64,000 nt of DNA from Saccharibacillus endophyticus (GTDB taxonomy: Bacteria; Bacillota; Bacilli; Paenibacillales; Paenibacillaceae), in contig NZ_JAAZWE010000001.1 in NCBI RefSeq assembly GCF_013185185.1, forward strand, positions 1,116,001 to 1,180,000. The letters are read 5' to 3'. A program made the position numbers and the translations under genes. Under the pieces are notes generated by a model that had not been told where the DNA came from, did no database searches, and saw only the letters and a program-made list of their open reading frames with translations. Every line of letters begins with the position of its first letter. The stretch's first letter is position 1. This document shows positions 43,073 through 51,163 of this stretch, one piece after another.

Positions 43073-45046
43073 ATGAAGGGAACGATTTTTGCAAAAACAG
43101 CACTTGCCGCGGGTATTTTGTTGGGAGCTGCTGTTCCGACGCCGCAGCTATGGGGCACGAGTGCCTATGCGCAATCATCCGCCGATTCAAGCATTCTGAG
43201 CGGACTGGATCATCGCAATTACATTCTTGACGACGGCTCGCTTCGCGCGGAAGGACGGACGATCGGTTCCGTACAAGAACCGTCGCCGTTTGTCGGCATC
43301 TCCAGGGATTCGCATACCGGAGATCATTATGCATGGACGGAAAACGGCTTGGTTTATCAATGGAGCGATCTCGGCATCACCGGAGCTCCCAAGCTGATCA
43401 AAGGCCTGCCGGCGGTTGCTCAGGTATCCGAAGATGTCATGCTGGCCCAATCGGGCGACGTTATCGGATACGCAAGCGCAGGAATGCCCGGCGGCATCCG
43501 AATTTCCGCACACTCCTCCGGGTTTGCACTGCTGACCGCAAACGGCGAAGTCTGGCGCTATCGCTCGGATTATTCCGCGAATAAGGTTAAAAAGCTCGCC
43601 GATCTGCCGGGCGCAACGGATATTCAATCGACAAGCAGCTCCGTAATGGTATTAGGCTCGGACGGGACGGTCACCAAGTTGGATGCCGAGACCGATTCGG
43701 AACCCGAGACATTCACGACCGGAGCCGTATCGATTGCCTGGGTCAAGGAAGAGTCCAGCAATGATCTGTATGTCGCAAAGTCTGACGGAAGCCTGTGGAA
43801 ATACGAATACGGCAATGCCAAATCCGGTACGGCTGTCGCTTCGGTAAAAGGTGCCGTTTCCGTGAATGCTGCCGAAAAAGGACTCTTTGTTCGTTTGAGC
43901 GACGGAACATCGGGTTTGTACGCAAACGGAAAGTGGACGGAAGTCGCTCCGGCTCGCCTTCAATCGGCAGCCTTGACGTTGTCCCGAACTTCCGCCGCGA
44001 AAGGCGATGTCGTCAAAGTCACCGTCGAAGAGAAATTCACAGACGGATCCAAAAGTAAACGTACGCCGGCAGCCAGCGAACTCAGCGTTTCCGACGCCAA
44101 GATCGTGTCCGTGCAGAAAGACGGAAGTCTTAAAGCCAATGGGCTCGGGTCCGCTGCGGTAACGTTCAACTCCAAAGGCATTTCCGCCAAAACGACGCTG
44201 ATCGTGAAACAAGGCGGCGCACTGACCGGAGCCGGTCTGGTCGGCGGCAGCACGTACCTTCCGGTTCGTCCTGTGTTCGCCGCACTTGGCGGAACGGTAA
44301 CGAACTCCGGCAGCAATTGGACGATCCAATACGGAGACACGAAGATTCAACTGCAAAAAGGCAGCGCAAAAGCTACCGTCAACGGCAAGTCCGTCACGCT
44401 GAAAGGCAAAGTGCAGACACTCGACGGTCAAACGGTCTTCCCTGCCAGTTTCTTGTCCGCAGCGATTCCGGGCGCCTCGGTCAAATGGGATAGCAAGCTT
44501 CAGCAGGCCGTCGTCTCATTGGGTTCCGCGTCGCTGGAAGTCGAGTCGAAGCAAACCGCTCTGCTCAAGAAAAAGCAGCAGCTCGGAAGCCTGGCTCAAT
44601 ATCTGGGCAAAACCTATTGGATCAATAACTATAGCGGAGCAGGCGTACGATTCAGCAAATTGACGATCGCGGATATCAAGATCGCAGAAAGCGACTACGG
44701 CCGTTCTTATACGCTTGTCTTTAAAAATGCCGCAGGCAGCCAGTTCGCTTCGGCAGAATACTACGCTGCAGGCATTCCGGAATTGCTCGGCGATCCGGAT
44801 GAATTCTTCCCGTTCGATCCTCGCGTACGCTATGGCGGCAGCGAACTGGTTTGGAACCAGATCCGAAGCGAGATCGTCGCAGCCGGCATGAACAAGCAGC
44901 ATGTTCTGCTCTCATGGGGAGAGCCGTCAAGCGTCTCGACCGAAAACAGCAAGCGAGGCGTGATCGAAGCTTGGGTCTATATGAGAGGCGGCGTTACCTG
45001 GCAGGCTGTCGCTTTCGTGAACGGCGTTGTGGTTGGGATCTATTAA
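43073..45046 (+). CDS. Secreted multi-domain protein with BIG2-like and copper-amine-oxidase-N domains
   Basis: 657 residues. Signal peptide 1-33 ending AYA. About 45-300 contain repeated short strands with GDG/NGEV turns (LLTANGEVWRYRSDYS, VLGSDGTVTKLDAE, AKSDGSLWKYEYG), like an RCC1-type or similar propeller. About 300-380 is a BIG2-like Ig domain (VSDAKIVSVQKDGSLKANGLGSAAVTF). About 390-480 is the copper amine oxidase N-terminal-type domain (TYLPVRPVFAALGGTV). The C-terminus is family-specific. Probably a wall-associated surface protein. GAGGAG is only 2 bases from the ATG, an unusually tight fit. Confidence 0.8.
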   Translation: MKGTIFAKTALAAGILLGAAVPTPQLWGTSAYAQSSADSSILSGLDHRNYILDDGSLRAEGRTIGSVQEPSPFVGISRDSHTGDHYAWTENGLVYQWSDLGITGAPKLIKGLPAVAQVSEDVMLAQSGDVIGYASAGMPGGIRISAHSSGFALLTANGEVWRYRSDYSANKVKKLADLPGATDIQSTSSSVMVLGSDGTVTKLDAETDSEPETFTTGAVSIAWVKEESSNDLYVAKSDGSLWKYEYGNAKSGTAVASVKGAVSVNAAEKGLFVRLSDGTSGLYANGKWTEVAPARLQSAALTLSRTSAAKGDVVKVTVEEKFTDGSKSKRTPAASELSVSDAKIVSVQKDGSLKANGLGSAAVTFNSKGISAKTTLIVKQGGALTGAGLVGGSTYLPVRPVFAALGGTVTNSGSNWTIQYGDTKIQLQKGSAKATVNGKSVTLKGKVQTLDGQTVFPASFLSAAIPGASVKWDSKLQQAVVSLGSASLEVESKQTALLKKKQQLGSLAQYLGKTYWINNYSGAGVRFSKLTIADIKIAESDYGRSYTLVFKNAAGSQFASAEYYAAGIPELLGDPDEFFPFDPRVRYGGSELVWNQIRSEIVAAGMNKQHVLLSWGEPSSVSTENSKRGVIEAWVYMRGGVTWQAVAFVNGVVVGIY

Positions 45047-45083
45047 ATTTTTCATTGATACGCTGCGAATGTGCAGAAACACA

Positions 45084-45116
45084 AAAAGAGATCCGCGCAA
45101 TTCGCGGATCTCTTTT
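45084..45116. terminator. Bidirectional terminator
   Basis: A 14-bp perfect stem (45084-45097 with 45103-45116) with AAAA/TTTT ends, between converging genes. Confidence 0.9.
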
Positions 45117-45219
45117 CGATTTGTTAAGAATCCCTGATAAGAAACATCAAAAATATCGACGAACAAATTTCTCCCGCACCTTTTGCGTTTATTCGGCGAA
45201 CGGGATTTTCGAGGGCAGC

Positions 45220-45795
45220 CTATACCGAAATTCCGCTTTGCAAACCGGCAGTCTTCGCTTCCCAGTCTTCCAACGTAATCCCGAACAAGACATGGTCTTC
45301 CCAAGCGCCGTTAATCTTCAGATATCGCTCGGCCAGCCCTTCGCGTCGAAAGCCCGCCTTTTCCAGAACCCGAAGCGACGGCGCGTTACGCGGCATCACG
45401 CCTGCTTGCACCCGGTGCAGATTATGCTTGGCAAAGGCCAACTCCAGCACCCCGCATACCGCTTCGGTCATATAACCTTTTCCGTTATGCGCTTCATCCA
45501 GAAAGTAACCCAGATTCGCGTTTTGGAAAGGTCCGCGCGCGATGCCCGTCAATGCGGCACGCCCAAGCAATCTTCCGTTTTCGCGCAGGCGAATCGCATA
45601 GACGTAAGCCTGATCCCGGATACGGCCCTGCTCGCTTTGCATGATTTCCGTCCGCTGCCCTGCAAGTGTCAAATATCCGTCCGAACGAATCGGCTCCAGC
45701 GCCTTCAAAAACTGCCGGTTTTCCAATCGGAGCGCCAACAATTCTTCGGCCTCCTCCGGGGTAAATGATTTTAATTCCAGCCGTTCGGTCAACAT
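45220..45795 (-). CDS. GNAT acetyltransferase, RimJ/RimL type
   Basis: 191 residues; transfers acetyl from acetyl-CoA, family members act on ribosomal protein N-termini or small amines. The domain reads LTERLELKSFTPEEAEELL, LGYFLDEAHNGKGYMTEAVCGVLELAF (acetyl-CoA loop) and NAPSLRVLEKAGFRREGLAERYL. AAGGAGGAG precedes the ATG. A large dyad lies in its 5' leader (45830-45868). Confidence 0.88.
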   Translation of the reverse strand: MLTERLELKSFTPEEAEELLALRLENRQFLKALEPIRSDGYLTLAGQRTEIMQSEQGRIRDQAYVYAIRLRENGRLLGRAALTGIARGPFQNANLGYFLDEAHNGKGYMTEAVCGVLELAFAKHNLHRVQAGVMPRNAPSLRVLEKAGFRREGLAERYLKINGAWEDHVLFGITLEDWEAKTAGLQSGISV

Positions 45796-45829
45796 TGAAA
45801 CTCCTCCTTGACTTTGATTCGCTACAACG

Positions 45830-45868
45830 GCAGCTTGACCAAACTTACTTTAAACTTGGTCAAGCTGC
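45830..45868. promoter_or_regulatory. Large dyad in the leader of the GNAT gene
   Basis: Arms GCAGCTTGACCAA and TTGGTCAAGCTGC (45830-45842 with 45856-45868) are perfectly complementary, and the inner bases continue the symmetry with mismatches. A TATAAT on the minus strand lies at 45907-45912. Position 35-75 bases upstream of the start suggests an operator or a regulatory RNA hairpin. There is no T run, so it is not an ordinary terminator. Confidence 0.55.
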
Positions 45869-45959
45869 TGACATGTACTTTCCGTCCATACGCAGCCATG
45901 TTTTTCATTATAGCAGAATCCGTCCAGGACGCCGAGGCAGCAGGTTTTAAAAAAAGAAA

Positions 45960-46013
45960 AAAGCCCCGCTGATACCTGGCTAACGCCAAAGGTACTCATG
46001 CGGAACTTTTCGT
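45960..46013 (-). terminator. Terminator after the GTPase gene
   Basis: Long interrupted stem with GCGGGGCT ending in a run of six T on the minus strand, directly behind the GTPase stop. Confidence 0.75.
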
Positions 46014-46022
46014 TTACGGTTC

Positions 46023-47090
46023 TTATTCCGGTTCGCCCGGCAATTTTTTGCCTTTATCTTTTCGATCACGGAAGGTCTTATACAGCTTGGACACCGATTC
46101 GGGCGTAACGTCGATTCCGCGCTCGTACGCATATTTGACGGAATACCCCAGCGCGAGCGTTACCGTTCCCGCGACGCCTGCTGCGGCTACGCTGCCGGCT
46201 CCGGGGAAAAACTTGACGATCTGCGAGAAAATCGTCCGTCCCAGATTGCCGACGATGGCCGTAATGACGATTTCTTTTGCGGCCTCTCGGCTGATCGGTC
46301 GTTCGTACAGCGTGGCCAGCTTGGTGAGCAGCCCGATCTGCAGCGCGGTCAGCGGAACGATATCGGCTCCCGGCAGCGGAACGGCTCCGATCGCGCCCGC
46401 CGAAGTCGATGCCGCGATGATCCATTTGTTGGCGATCGAAGACTTTTCTTTGATCGTGCGCGCGAACAGAATGTCTTTATTGTTTTTTTTTAAAAGTTCA
46501 AGAATCGCGTCGCGCAACGTATCGACGTTTTCCCCGGTCCGCGACGAAATCGGAATGACGTCGTATTTTTGCCCGGTTTCGCGTCGCACTCTGCTAACCA
46601 GCCGATCCACCTCGTCTGCGGCATCGATTTTGTTCAGCACGATCAGGATATTCGGATTGGCTTTTTCCACGATCCGGAACGAACGCTGCTCGCTTTCCGA
46701 GAAGACCGTGCCTGCCGCATTAAGGAAAAACAGCACGACATCCGTTTTCCTGAAATAATCCAGCGTCGTCGCGGAGTTTTCTTTATTCACATCGTTCAAA
46801 CCGGGCGTATCGATGAAAAAAATTTTATCTTTATACGCGTGCGGATGGATCGCCGTCGTCTCGCCGGGTTCTGCGCCTACGCCGGCAACCTCTTCGCCCA
46901 CGATCCGATTGATCGTCGACGATTTGCCCGCATTAACATCCCCGACCAGAGCAATCAAAATCTCTTTGTTCAACTGCTCGTTGATCTCGGCCATTTCTTT
47001 ATCGAAGGCGTCGTCCGCGGCGTGCCGGATTTGACGTTTCATTTCGCTTTTCTGCGCTTCCGTATAAGTGCTTTTACCGATCGTTTTCAT
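46023..47090 (-). CDS. Membrane-associated GTPase with DUF697 domain
   Basis: 355 residues. GTPase domain about 42-215: P-loop GDVNAGKSS at 50-58, DTPGLND (G3), NKID (G4) and ISSRTGEN (G5). The C-terminal part from about 230 has two hydrophobic stretches (AIGAVPLPGADIVPLTALQ; GAGSVAAAGVAGTVTLALG) of the DUF697/YcjF type that contact membrane. Relatives may act in envelope stress. It is a single-gene unit; the ribosome site is weak. Confidence 0.83.
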   Translation of the reverse strand: MKTIGKSTYTEAQKSEMKRQIRHAADDAFDKEMAEINEQLNKEILIALVGDVNAGKSSTINRIVGEEVAGVGAEPGETTAIHPHAYKDKIFFIDTPGLNDVNKENSATTLDYFRKTDVVLFFLNAAGTVFSESEQRSFRIVEKANPNILIVLNKIDAADEVDRLVSRVRRETGQKYDVIPISSRTGENVDTLRDAILELLKKNNKDILFARTIKEKSSIANKWIIAASTSAGAIGAVPLPGADIVPLTALQIGLLTKLATLYERPISREAAKEIVITAIVGNLGRTIFSQIVKFFPGAGSVAAAGVAGTVTLALGYSVKYAYERGIDVTPESVSKLYKTFRDRKDKGKKLPGEPE

Positions 47091-47186
47091 TTAACAGCCG
47101 CCCTTTCCCTATCCATATCGACTCCATGCCGCATATACGGTATCGTTAACCGGAAAGTTTCGTTACTGAAACGTGCAGGAGGCCGA

Positions 47187-47828
47187 TCAGCTGCCGAACG
47201 CCACGCTGATCGGCGTATCGCCGGAAGTCAGGTCGAACGCGCGTCTGTACGTATTGCGATCCTCCAGCACGGCGGCGATGACCGCAGCTACGTCGTCGCG
47301 CGGAATCGAGCCGGGTTCCAAATTTTCTTCCGCCGAGATTCGTCCCGTGCCCGGATCGTTTTTGAGACCGCCCGGACGCACGATCGTATAATCCAAACCT
47401 GTCGTTTCCAGCATCCGGTCCGCATAATGCTTCGCCGCATAATAAGGCTTGATCGCTTCCGACCAGTTGTCGCGATTATGCGCCTGCATGGCACTGACGA
47501 TCACATAGCGTTTGACGCCTGCTTTTTCGGCCGCTTCCATCGTTTTTACCGCGCCGTCGAGGTCGATCAGCAGCGTTTTGTCCAATCCCGTCGATCCGCC
47601 CGATCCTGCCGCGAAAACGATCGCGTCGCTGCCTTTGATCGCTTCGACCAGCACGTCAACACGATCTTCAAGGTTCGCGAACACGGGCTCGATGCCCTCC
47701 GCACGAAGCTGTTCCCCTTGCTCCTGCTTGCGCACCATCGCTTTCACCTGATGCTTGCCTTCATGCGCCAACAGCCGAATCAACCGACTTCCGATTTGTC
47801 CGTTTGCTCCGATTACCAATACGTTCAT
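47187..47828 (-). CDS. NAD(P)-binding atypical SDR (YhfK/YwnB-like)
   Basis: 213 residues. Rossmann start MNVLVIGANGQIGSRLI with GxxGxxG at 7-13. YVIVSAMQAHNRDNW and YYAAKHYADRMLETTGLDYTIVRPGGL are typical of atypical short-chain dehydrogenases of the YhfK group; the Tyr-x-x-x-Lys pair is present as YYAAK. AAGGAGG precedes the ATG at 47826-47828. Substrate unknown; probably redox or quinone related. Confidence 0.83.
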   Translation of the reverse strand: MNVLVIGANGQIGSRLIRLLAHEGKHQVKAMVRKQEQGEQLRAEGIEPVFANLEDRVDVLVEAIKGSDAIVFAAGSGGSTGLDKTLLIDLDGAVKTMEAAEKAGVKRYVIVSAMQAHNRDNWSEAIKPYYAAKHYADRMLETTGLDYTIVRPGGLKNDPGTGRISAEENLEPGSIPRDDVAAVIAAVLEDRNTYRRAFDLTSGDTPISVAFGS

Positions 47829-47857
47829 GCGATATTCCTCCTTGAGATTAAGTGATG

Positions 47858-48106
47858 TCAACGAATGCTGAATGCGACTTCCGATACTTTGGCCAAGTTG
47901 ACGCTGATGTCCCGCCCTTCGCTTTCAAACGTCATGCAGCCGTCGCCTTCGGGCCGTTCGCCGCGGAAGGCCGGCACGACGTAAGCTTCCTTCAATTCCC
48001 GGACCGCAATCTCCAATTCAGCCGGAGTCAGTTCTTCGCTTGAGTCGAAAGCATATTCTTTTTCGATGCCGTTGTCGTATAAAATTCGAATATAAATGCC
48101 TCTCAT
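47858..48106 (-). CDS. Small hypothetical protein
   Basis: 82 residues, beta-rich by pattern (MRGIYIRILYDNGIEKEYAF, then a helix ELTPAELEIAVRELKEAY, then strands). GGGAGAG precedes the ATG by about 11 bases. It precedes the SDR gene by about 30 bases in the same direction, so they are probably co-transcribed. Family not recognised. Confidence 0.55.
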   Translation of the reverse strand: MRGIYIRILYDNGIEKEYAFDSSEELTPAELEIAVRELKEAYVVPAFRGERPEGDGCMTFESEGRDISVNLAKVSEVAFSIR

Positions 48107-48274
48107 TGTCGGTTCTCTCCCTTTCGGCTCTGAAGAATCATCCAGCGACTCCTCTCTTCATTATCTCAAACGAAATCACGGAAACCAAATCAGAGACCTT
48201 AACCTATGCAGAAATACCCGGATCGATTATGATTGGGTTATTATCTTTGCATTTACAGATAGAGGGGATTGAAT

Positions 48275-49225
48275 TTGTTGAAAAAAAGAATGCTGCTGAT
48301 CGCTTCGCTGGCCTTCGGCCTGTTCGCTTCCCAAGCGAGCGCCGCCGCGATGCAGGTATCCGTGGACGGGAAATCCGTATCGTTCAATACAAATCCCATC
48401 GTTCAGGAAAATGTCACGATGGTGCAGTTCGCACCCATTTTCCGCAGCTTGGGCATTTCGTTTAGTTGGAATCAACAAAAGCAGCAAATCACCGCGACTA
48501 AAAAAGGCACGCAGATGATTCTGACGCTAGGCAGCCGAACCGCTTATGTAAACGGAACTGCCGTGCGCATGCAGCGTGCGCCTGTGTCCGTCAACGGAAA
48601 TATTTTTGTGCCGCTGCGCTTTGTAAGCGAAGCGACCGGGGCGAAAGTGGATGTCTCAGGCAGCCGAATTTCGATTGCAAGCAGCAGAGCCAGCGTCACT
48701 CCAGAAAATCAAACTCCCGTCGCCGGAGGAAGCTCAAGCGGAAACGGCAGCTCCCAAAGCGCCCTTAGCCCGTCGGAAGATGCCTTGACGGATTATCTGT
48801 ATCACTACTACGACACCCTGTACACGCCGGACTCCGGTTACGAGGTCGATTATGCCGTTGTGCAAGAAGATGACGGAAGCTACAGCGTAACTATTCTACT
48901 CGACAATTACGAAGCAAGCGGCAATCTTTATGCGGAAAGCAAAGCCGATCCCGATATCTTGTTTGATTTTACCGGCGAATTTGCATTGGATTTGGCGGAT
49001 ACTTTCGGATTGGATGAGGTTTATGTCTTTGTAACTTTGGCCATGCCGTTGAACGGCGAGCCTGTCGATCTTCCCGAGGAAGACTTGGTAGAGCTTGAGG
49101 ATGGGAGCTGGATGCTGATGCAAACGTTATTCGGGGGCAGCTACGACTTCATCGAGCATTATTCGGAGTTTCATGCGTTTCTGGACGGGGGCAAGACGGA
49201 GTTGCTAACCGCGGGAGAATGGTAA
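48275..49225 (+). CDS. Secreted protein with copper-amine-oxidase N-terminal-type domain
   Basis: About 316 residues. Signal peptide ends SQASA-AA. Residues about 25-125 form the copper amine oxidase N-terminal-like domain (MVQFAPIFRSLGISFSWNQQKQQITATKKG, NIFVPLRFVSEATGAKV), a wall-binding-type module common in Paenibacillaceae. After a Ser/Gly linker (about 145-165) the C-terminal acidic domain is unrecognised. The start is a TTG (48275 or 48278) after GAGGGG; no ATG fits the signal peptide better. Confidence 0.78.
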   Translation: MLKKRMLLIASLAFGLFASQASAAAMQVSVDGKSVSFNTNPIVQENVTMVQFAPIFRSLGISFSWNQQKQQITATKKGTQMILTLGSRTAYVNGTAVRMQRAPVSVNGNIFVPLRFVSEATGAKVDVSGSRISIASSRASVTPENQTPVAGGSSSGNGSSQSALSPSEDALTDYLYHYYDTLYTPDSGYEVDYAVVQEDDGSYSVTILLDNYEASGNLYAESKADPDILFDFTGEFALDLADTFGLDEVYVFVTLAMPLNGEPVDLPEEDLVELEDGSWMLMQTLFGGSYDFIEHYSEFHAFLDGGKTELLTAGEW

Positions 49226-49349
49226 AAAAAGCGATACCAAAATAAAATTAAACATAAATCGAAATGTAACTTCCTTTTGAAAAAACAAATGCTAAAATAA
49301 AAAGTGTCGCCGACAACTTTCGACAATTTCATTCAAAGGGGCGTTTTTT

Positions 49350-49919
49350 CTGAACAGCATTTACGATTTCTCCGCCAAATCGATCAACGGACAAGAAGTA
49401 TCTTTGGAGCAATATCGCGGCAAAACCGTTTTGATCGTCAATACCGCCAGCGGCTGCGGATTCACGTTTCAATTCGAAGATTTGCAAAAGCTGTACGACC
49501 GGTATAAAGAACGCGATTTCGTGATCCTCGGGTTCCCTTGCGGACAATTCGCGGATCAAGAACTCGACACGAACGATCAGATTCAAACCTTTTGCACGTT
49601 GAAGTACGGCGTTTCGTTCCCCATGTTCGAAAAAGTCGACGTACGCGACGAGAACGCGCACCCGTTGTTCGTTCATTTGGCCGGCACCAAACCTTTCAAA
49701 GGCTTCAATCCGTTCCATTCGGTCGCCAAAATTTTGATTCCGCTGATCAACGAACGCCATCCGGAGTATATGCCGGGCGATTCGATCAAATGGAACTTCA
49801 CTAAATTCCTGATCGACGGGGAAGGCCAAGTCGTCGAACGCTACGAAGCGACCACCGATCCTATCGATATGGAAGCCGATATCGAAAAACTGCTGGACGC
49901 CGAAAAAACGCAAGCTTGA
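49350..49919 (+). CDS. Glutathione peroxidase-family thiol peroxidase (CTG start)
   Basis: About 189 residues. Reduces peroxides, most likely with thioredoxin, because the active-site residue is Cys (Cys36 in NTASGCGFTFQF) rather than selenocysteine. The supporting GFPCGQF (Gln66) and WNFTKFLID (Trp) are present. The conserved N-terminus NSIYDFSAKSINGQEVSLEQYRGK lies upstream of the first conventional start codon; the only candidate that covers it is CTG at 49350, eight bases after AAAGGGG. Confidence 0.85.
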   Translation: MNSIYDFSAKSINGQEVSLEQYRGKTVLIVNTASGCGFTFQFEDLQKLYDRYKERDFVILGFPCGQFADQELDTNDQIQTFCTLKYGVSFPMFEKVDVRDENAHPLFVHLAGTKPFKGFNPFHSVAKILIPLINERHPEYMPGDSIKWNFTKFLIDGEGQVVERYEATTDPIDMEADIEKLLDAEKTQA

Positions 49920-49935
49920 TTCGATGCCGCAAATA

Positions 49936-49973
49936 AAAGCCGCTTCCGGAAAACGAATTCCGGAAGCGGCTTT
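49936..49973. terminator. Bidirectional terminator between the peroxidase and spo0A
   Basis: A 15-bp stem (49936-49950 with 49959-49973) with AAA and TTT ends between two converging genes. Confidence 0.88.
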
Positions 49974-50014
49974 CTTGCATGTTCTCGAATACGTCAAATG
50001 CAGGATACTTGCTC

Positions 50015-50821
50015 TCAGCTCACCTTATGCTCGATCCGCAGCTTGTCCGCGATCATCGCGATGAACTCGGAGTTCGTCGGCTTCGACTTGTTGATGCTCA
50101 CCGTGTAACCGAACAGCTCGCTGATATTCTGCACCGAGCCGCGTGACCAGGCCAACTCGATCGCATGGCGGATCGCACGTTCGACGCGCGAAGGAGTCGT
50201 GGCGTATTTCTCGGCGATCGAAGGATAAAGGGTCTTCGTGATCGAACCCAAAATCTCGATGTTGTGATACACCATCGTAATCGCTTCGCGCAGGTACTTG
50301 TAGCCCCGTACGTGCACGGGAATGCCGATCTCGTTAATAATGGACGTGATGCTCGCATCAAGCGTCTTTCCTTTTGCCAAAGCTCCGATGCTCGGCTTAG
50401 GCGCAGGCGCTGCCTGTGCAGGCGCGATCGGAGAAGACGGGATGTTCAGCATCTGCCGTACACGGCTGACCAATACTTCGATATCAAACGGCTTCAAAAT
50501 ATAATAAGCCGCTCCAAGCTCAACTGCACGCTGCGTGATGTTTTCCTGGCCGAATGCCGTCAGCATAATCACTTTCGGACGGGGGTTTAGGTTCATGCTT
50601 TGCAGCTTCTCCAGTACGCCCAATCCATCCAGATGAGGCATGATGATATCCAGGATCAAAATATCCGGTGCGCGTTCAGCGCTGCGGAGTAATCCCAGTA
50701 CCTCTTCCCCGTTAAAGGCGACCCCTGTCACCGTCATGTCTTCCTGGGCGGAAATGTGTTCTTGGAGCATATGAACGAAATCCCGATTATCGTCCGCAAG
50801 CATAACTTCGATGTTTGGCAA
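50015..50821 (-). CDS. spo0A: Stage 0 sporulation response regulator Spo0A
   Basis: Master phosphorelay regulator of 268 residues. Receiver domain with Asp10/Asp11 and phospho-acceptor Asp58 ([10 protein letters not shown]), a Pro/Ala linker, and the effector domain (about 150-268) with the recognition region [31 protein letters not shown] intact. The start is a TTG at 50819-50821, 7 bases after AAGGAGG. A consensus 0A box lies upstream. spoIVB, normally between recN and spo0A, is missing, and other sporulation genes in this window are gone too, so a non-sporulation role is possible. Confidence 0.95.
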   Translation of the reverse strand: MPNIEVMLADDNRDFVHMLQEHISAQEDMTVTGVAFNGEEVLGLLRSAERAPDILILDIIMPHLDGLGVLEKLQSMNLNPRPKVIMLTAFGQENITQRAVELGAAYYILKPFDIEVLVSRVRQMLNIPSSPIAPAQAAPAPKPSIGALAKGKTLDASITSIINEIGIPVHVRGYKYLREAITMVYHNIEILGSITKTLYPSIAEKYATTPSRVERAIRHAIELAWSRGSVQNISELFGYTVSINKSKPTNSEFIAMIADKLRIEHKVS

Positions 50822-51163
50822 AGCCTGTTCCTCCTTATCATCCGGCCGCAAAGCCGAATCCTCTGTAGTCCATAGAACTGTTTCTGTCTCTTTTGAACCA
50901 GAACTCTCGTACAGATCTCATACCGTAAAATTCGACACCGTTCGAAGATTCCCTTCTAGTTGCGTCAAATCTCCGCTCTCTCTTAGTATATCGGGTTATA
51001 CGCCGATTTCAAACAAAAAATCCCAAAACCGTAAATTAGCACAGATAACGAATCCGATTTCGGATTTTTCTCTTTTTTCGTGCCTTTGCAATAGAGCCAA
51101 AGCGGAGCCCTCGGCTCCGCTCATTGCCCTTGCTCACGGTTTTGGGATCAAATGAATCATCGG
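50822..51163. other. recN-spo0A intergenic region without spoIVB
   Basis: About 340 bases. Holds the 0A box and, next to recN, a hairpin (51101-51109 with 51113-51121) that may end recN transcription. No frame resembling SpoIVB (PDZ plus serine protease) is present on either strand. Confidence 0.6.
50931..50937 (-). promoter_or_regulatory. 0A box upstream of spo0A
   Basis: On the minus strand the exact Spo0A consensus TGTCGAA lies about 110 bases upstream of the spo0A start, as expected for autoregulation. Confidence 0.6.

Noticed and set aside
45150..45185. Fifth copy of the structured repeat (a stretch like GAACAAATTTCTCCCGCACC)
   Set aside because: Only about 20 bases resemble one outer arm; no partner arm or other shared block is present, so it is at most a fragment.
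46569..47855. Plus-strand open frame of 428 codons across the GTPase and SDR genes
   Set aside because: Runs antisense through two real genes and their gap; no ribosome site and no recognisable domain.
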